Of a DNA stretch of 64,000 nucleotides, positions 61,675 to 64,000 are shown one piece after another; within the stretch, counting starts at the first letter, position 1; each line of letters begins with the position of its first letter. This DNA comes from Chitinolyticbacter albus. Its GTDB lineage: Bacteria > Pseudomonadota > Gammaproteobacteria > Burkholderiales > Chitinibacteraceae. Both the position numbers and the translations under genes were made by a program. The notes under the pieces are model-generated. The model was not told the origin of the DNA. It was given only the letters and a program-made list of their open reading frames with translations, and ran no database searches. The DNA lies in the NCBI RefSeq assembly GCF_024437655.1, contig NZ_JANBVF010000017.1:1-64000 (forward strand), given 5' to 3'.

Positions 61675-61740
61675 TTATTTATACGTAAATGTTTTAAGAC
61701 ACCAGAAACAGCCGCCGGCCAGGGTTGCGATCTCGCTCAT
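61675..61740 (-). pseudogene. msrA: Stranded native 5' end of msrA
   Basis: ATG at 61740 preceded by the native RBS (AAGGAGAAGCACC). It reads MSEIATLAGGCFWCL in host codons, then six element-derived codons to TAA at 61675, a 21-residue remnant. This is the original msrA start cut off by insertion. Confidence 0.88.
61697..61707. repeat. attR core of the element
   Basis: AGACACCAGAA, the same 11 bp as at 53994-54004, marking the other end of the insertion. Confidence 0.85.
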
Positions 61741-61819
61741 GGTGCTTCTCCTTGGGATGCGATGGGGTGCGCCAGCGGCACACGCAAGCCAGATGGGGGC
61801 GGCTAGCGCTTATGCCAAG

Positions 61820-62440
61820 CTAATGCTCGCGCCAGCCCTTGAGCAGCACCAGCACCGCGCCACTGCCGCCGTCGACCGAGCGTGCCTGGGCGAAGGCGAG
61901 CACTTCGTCGCGCTGGGCCAGCCAGTTCTTCAGCTTCAGTTTCAGCACCGGCTGCTTCTGCTTCGAGCCCAGCCCCTTGCCGTGGATGACGCGCACACAA
62001 CGCTGGTTGCGGTGGCGGCAGGCCAGCAGGAATTCGGCGACAGCCAGCCGCCCGGTGTCGACCGTATGGCCATGCAGATCGAGCTCGGCCTGCACCACCC
62101 ATTCGCCGCGCCGCAGGCGCTTGAGCGTATTGAGCTTCATGCCGGGGCGCAGGTAGAGCAGTTCCTCGCCACTTTCCAGTTCGTCCCAAGGCCAGAAATC
62201 GCTCATCGCCTCGGACATCACGCGCGCTTCGTCCTGCCAGCGCTGCAGCGGCCAGGGGCTGGGCCGCTTGGGCGGGTGGATGTAGCGATCCCAGCTGATG
62301 GGCCTGGCGCCGGCCATTGCGGCCACGAACAGCTCGTGATCGCTAGGTGGCGGTGGCGCGGCGGGCCGTGCGATGGGTGCTGGCGTGGCGCGCAGCGTTT
62401 TTTTCAGTTGCTTGAGCAGGCGCTTGGCTTCGTCGTCCAT
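61820..62440 (-). CDS. Smr-domain protein
   Basis: 206 residues from the ATG at 62440 (MDDEAKRLLKQLKK...); sequence upstream in frame belongs to the kinase gene region. The C-terminal Smr domain has LDLHGHTVD and VIHGKGLGSK, then LKNWLAQRDEVLAFAQA...GGSGAVLVLL. Smr domains of the MutS2 type have nicking endonuclease or RNA-binding activity. In the uninterrupted chromosome its stop lay 80 bp before the msrA start, on the same strand. Confidence 0.92.
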   Translation of the reverse strand: MDDEAKRLLKQLKKTLRATPAPIARPAAPPPPSDHELFVAAMAGARPISWDRYIHPPKRPSPWPLQRWQDEARVMSEAMSDFWPWDELESGEELLYLRPGMKLNTLKRLRRGEWVVQAELDLHGHTVDTGRLAVAEFLLACRHRNQRCVRVIHGKGLGSKQKQPVLKLKLKNWLAQRDEVLAFAQARSVDGGSGAVLVLLKGWREH

Positions 62441-62466
62441 GCCGTGGCGTCCGTATTGATTTGTGC

Positions 62467-63870
62467 CTAGGTTAGCACGGGCCACGGCACCGCCAGCGGC
62501 AGGGCGATGCGTACGGTGAGCCCGCCGCCGGGCGTGTCGGCGAGCGTCACTTCCGCCTGATGGCGCGCGGCCACTTCGGCCACGATGGCCAACCCCAGCC
62601 CGCTGCCGTCGCCCTGCGCGGTCGAGCCGCGGTGAAAGCGTGCAAACACCAGTTTGTGTTCGGCCGCGGGAATACCGGGCCCGGTATCGGCCACGACGAT
62701 GATTGCGTGCTCCCCCTCGCGTTCGATGCCCAGGGTGATGGCGCTGCCTGCGCCGGCATAGCGGATGGCGTTGTCGATCAGGTTGCCGACCATGTCCTGC
62801 AGCAGTGAAGGGTGGCTGCGCACCTGCAGGCTGGCGCAATCGCCCAGGCCCAGGTCCACGCCCTGGCGCCGCGCCAGCGCCACCCAGTCGAGCGCGCACA
62901 GTCGCAAGGCGGCCGACAGATCGAGCACGGTGAGCGGCAGCGGGCCGGTGGCGTCCTGTTCCAGTCGCGCAAGCTTGAGCAACTGGCCGACGCCGTGGGC
63001 GGCGTCGTCGAGCGAGCGACGCATGGTGCCAAGCCGGGTGCGCATTGCGCTGCTGCTGTGTTCGCGCTCGGCCAGTTCCGCCTGGGCGGCCAGCACGGCG
63101 AGGGGGGTCTTCAACTGGTGGGCGGCGTCGGTAAAGAAGCGCTGCCGGGCCTTGATCATGCAGCGCAGCCGTTCCAGATACTGGTTGAGCGCCGCCACCA
63201 GCGGCAGCAATTCTTCAGGGCGTTGCCGGGTGGAGAAGGGCGCGAGCTCGTCGTCGCTGCGGGTGCTCACCTCGCGGGTGAGCGACCATAGCGGGGCCAG
63301 GCCGCGACGCAGCGCGGTCAGCACGATGGCGGTCATCAGGGCCATCAGCAAGGCCTGGCGCCACAGCGCGTCGAACAGCATGTTGCGCGCGAACTCCCGG
63401 CGCATCTCGCCGCTCTCGCCGATGATCACCCAGGCCACGCGAGAGGGCATGGCGGTGATGGCATGCACGGGCTGGCGGATTGCGATCAGCCGCAGTCGCT
63501 CGCCATGGTAGTTGGCATCGTAATACTGCGGCTGGTAGAGCTCGGGCGCCGGCCCCTCGGGGTGGGGCAGGTCGCCGTAGCCGGTGAGCAGCAGGCCGCG
63601 CTCGTCGCTGACGCGGTAGAACACCCGCACCGCCGTGCCGCCTTCAAAGTATTCCAGTGCCTCGTGCGGCAGACTCACTTGCAGTTCGCCCTGCTTGAGC
63701 GAGATGCCCTTGAAAATGCTGACTGCCGAAGCATAAAGCGTGCGATCAAAGCCGGAGTAGGCGCCTTCGAGCGCGCGGTGGTAGACGATGATGGCGTCGA
63801 GTACCAGAACCAGTAGCAGCGGCAACAACAAGGTGAGGGCAAGGCGTTGCCGCAGGCTGCGCGAGGTCAT
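62467..63870 (-). CDS. Sensor histidine kinase, TctE/QseC type
   Basis: 467 residues: TM1 at about 10-30, a TctE-like (2CSK_N) periplasmic domain, TM2 at about 172-188, a HAMP-like linker, HisKA FFTDAAHQLKTPL (His251), and HATPase boxes DNAIRYAG, DTGPGIP and GDGSGLGLAIV. Its ATG overlaps the stop of the response-regulator gene by 4 bp (ATGA), so the two are a translationally coupled two-component pair. Family members sense tricarboxylates, polyamines or envelope signals; the ligand is not deducible. Confidence 0.93.
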   Translation of the reverse strand: MTSRSLRQRLALTLLLPLLLVLVLDAIIVYHRALEGAYSGFDRTLYASAVSIFKGISLKQGELQVSLPHEALEYFEGGTAVRVFYRVSDERGLLLTGYGDLPHPEGPAPELYQPQYYDANYHGERLRLIAIRQPVHAITAMPSRVAWVIIGESGEMRREFARNMLFDALWRQALLMALMTAIVLTALRRGLAPLWSLTREVSTRSDDELAPFSTRQRPEELLPLVAALNQYLERLRCMIKARQRFFTDAAHQLKTPLAVLAAQAELAEREHSSSAMRTRLGTMRRSLDDAAHGVGQLLKLARLEQDATGPLPLTVLDLSAALRLCALDWVALARRQGVDLGLGDCASLQVRSHPSLLQDMVGNLIDNAIRYAGAGSAITLGIEREGEHAIIVVADTGPGIPAAEHKLVFARFHRGSTAQGDGSGLGLAIVAEVAARHQAEVTLADTPGGGLTVRIALPLAVPWPVLT

Positions 63871-64000
63871 GCCGCCGTTTGCGCTTCAAGCATGTAACCG
63901 ATGCCGCGCAGGGTGACGATGCCGATTTCGGCGTCGGCGAGCTTGCGGCGCAGCCGATGCACGTAGATCTCGATCGCCTCGGCGCTGCCCGATTCCATGC
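63867..64000 (-). CDS. OmpR-family response regulator, C-terminal part (cut by window edge)
   Basis: The last 44 codons of a winged-helix DNA-binding domain: IEIYVHRLRRKLADAEIGIVTLRGIGYML, the recognition helix and wing of OmpR/PhoB-type regulators. The 5' part lies outside the window. Partner of the overlapping sensor kinase. Confidence 0.92.
   Translation of the reverse strand, partial: MESGSAEAIEIYVHRLRRKLADAEIGIVTLRGIGYMLEAQTAA

Larger units (their letters stand above)
53994..61707. mobile_element. Integrated AT-rich mobile element in msrA (7.7 kb)
   Basis: Bounded by the 11-bp direct repeat AGACACCAGAA, one copy in intact msrA and the other in the stranded msrA start. The whole interval is strongly AT-rich in a GC-rich chromosome. 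It encodes a tyrosine recombinase next to attL, a Cys-rich leucine-repeat protein, an uncharacterised protein, a HUH (GPA-family) replication endonuclease, a second short tyrosine recombinase and a duplicated-module protein, and it contains palindromic control regions. It has no structural phage genes, no relaxase of the conjugative type and no resistance gene. Best described as an integrating plasmid or satellite-like element. Confidence 0.9.

Noticed and set aside
53994-61707. The AT-rich island as a conventional prophage
   Set aside because: It has integrase and a GPA-like initiator but no capsid, portal, terminase, tail or lysis gene, and 7.7 kb is too short for a complete phage.

Overview
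The window reads as a chromosomal segment of a high-GC betaproteobacterium, most likely a member of the Neisseriales/Chromobacteriaceae-like, possibly chitinolytic, group. The evidence for this is the housekeeping gene set (metG, lysS, prfB, dapC-dapD, coaBC-dut, radC), a 180-kDa-type NAD-glutamate dehydrogenase, a DUF1631 protein, a PsrA-FadE-FadL-FadN-FadA beta-oxidation cluster and a secreted protein with two CBM5/12-type chitin-binding modules. The taxonomic placement is inference, since no rRNA or tRNA gene is present.

Layout. 1-6.95 kb is an accessory region. It holds a 1626-residue Rhs/YD-repeat protein with a low-GC variable C-terminal tip, an overlapping small membrane protein (possible immunity protein), a second small membrane protein, three 125-bp REPIN-type repeats and a frameshifted REP-associated tyrosine transposase (RAYT). 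7-28.5 kb is ordinary core genome: diguanylate cyclase, DUF1615 lipoprotein, orphan sensor kinase, CbiM-like permease, hydrolase, ferredoxin, acylphosphatase, metG, Hpt protein, TRIC-like channel, CoA pyrophosphatase, branched-chain amino-acid binding lipoprotein, chitin-binding protein, radC, coaBC-dut, a decayed nucleotidyltransferase, DUF4349 lipoprotein, CHAD protein, HAD phosphatase and YchJ. A probable small RNA with its own promoter and terminator lies at about 14.0-14.1 kb. 28.6-37.9 kb is a fatty-acid degradation block: a PsrA-like TetR regulator with a PsrA-box palindrome over its own promoter, then fadE, fadL, a FadN-type bifunctional enzyme, a FadA-type thiolase and a chalcone-isomerase-like secreted protein. 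37.9-54 kb returns to core functions: a 30-codon small ORF behind an unusually AT-rich leader, HDAC-like deacetylase plus MscS channel, GDSL esterase, GIY-YIG protein, lysS, a prfB without the programmed frameshift, gdhB, DUF1631, dapD, dapC and msrA.

53,994-61,707 is the standout feature: a strikingly AT-rich element of about 7.7 kb inserted inside the 5' end of msrA. An 11-bp direct repeat (AGACACCAGAA) bounds it, and the repeat lies in the codons of the catalytic GCFWCL motif. The element supplies a replacement msrA start (promoter region, RBS and first 14-15 codons, recoded but almost identical in protein), so msrA stays intact. The original msrA start, with its native RBS, is stranded at 61,675-61,740 as a 21-codon remnant. 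The element carries a tyrosine recombinase, a Cys-rich leucine-repeat protein, an uncharacterised (possibly HEPN-like) protein, a GPA-family HUH replication endonuclease, a second short tyrosine recombinase, a protein with a duplicated DNA-binding-like module, and an AT-rich control region with several palindromes built on the word TTTCACA/TGTGAAA. It has no capsid, tail or conjugation genes, which suggests an integrating plasmid or satellite-like mobile element.

Beyond the element, the chromosome resumes with an Smr-domain protein (originally just upstream of msrA), a TctE/QseC-type sensor kinase, and the 3' end of its OmpR-type response regulator, cut by the window edge.
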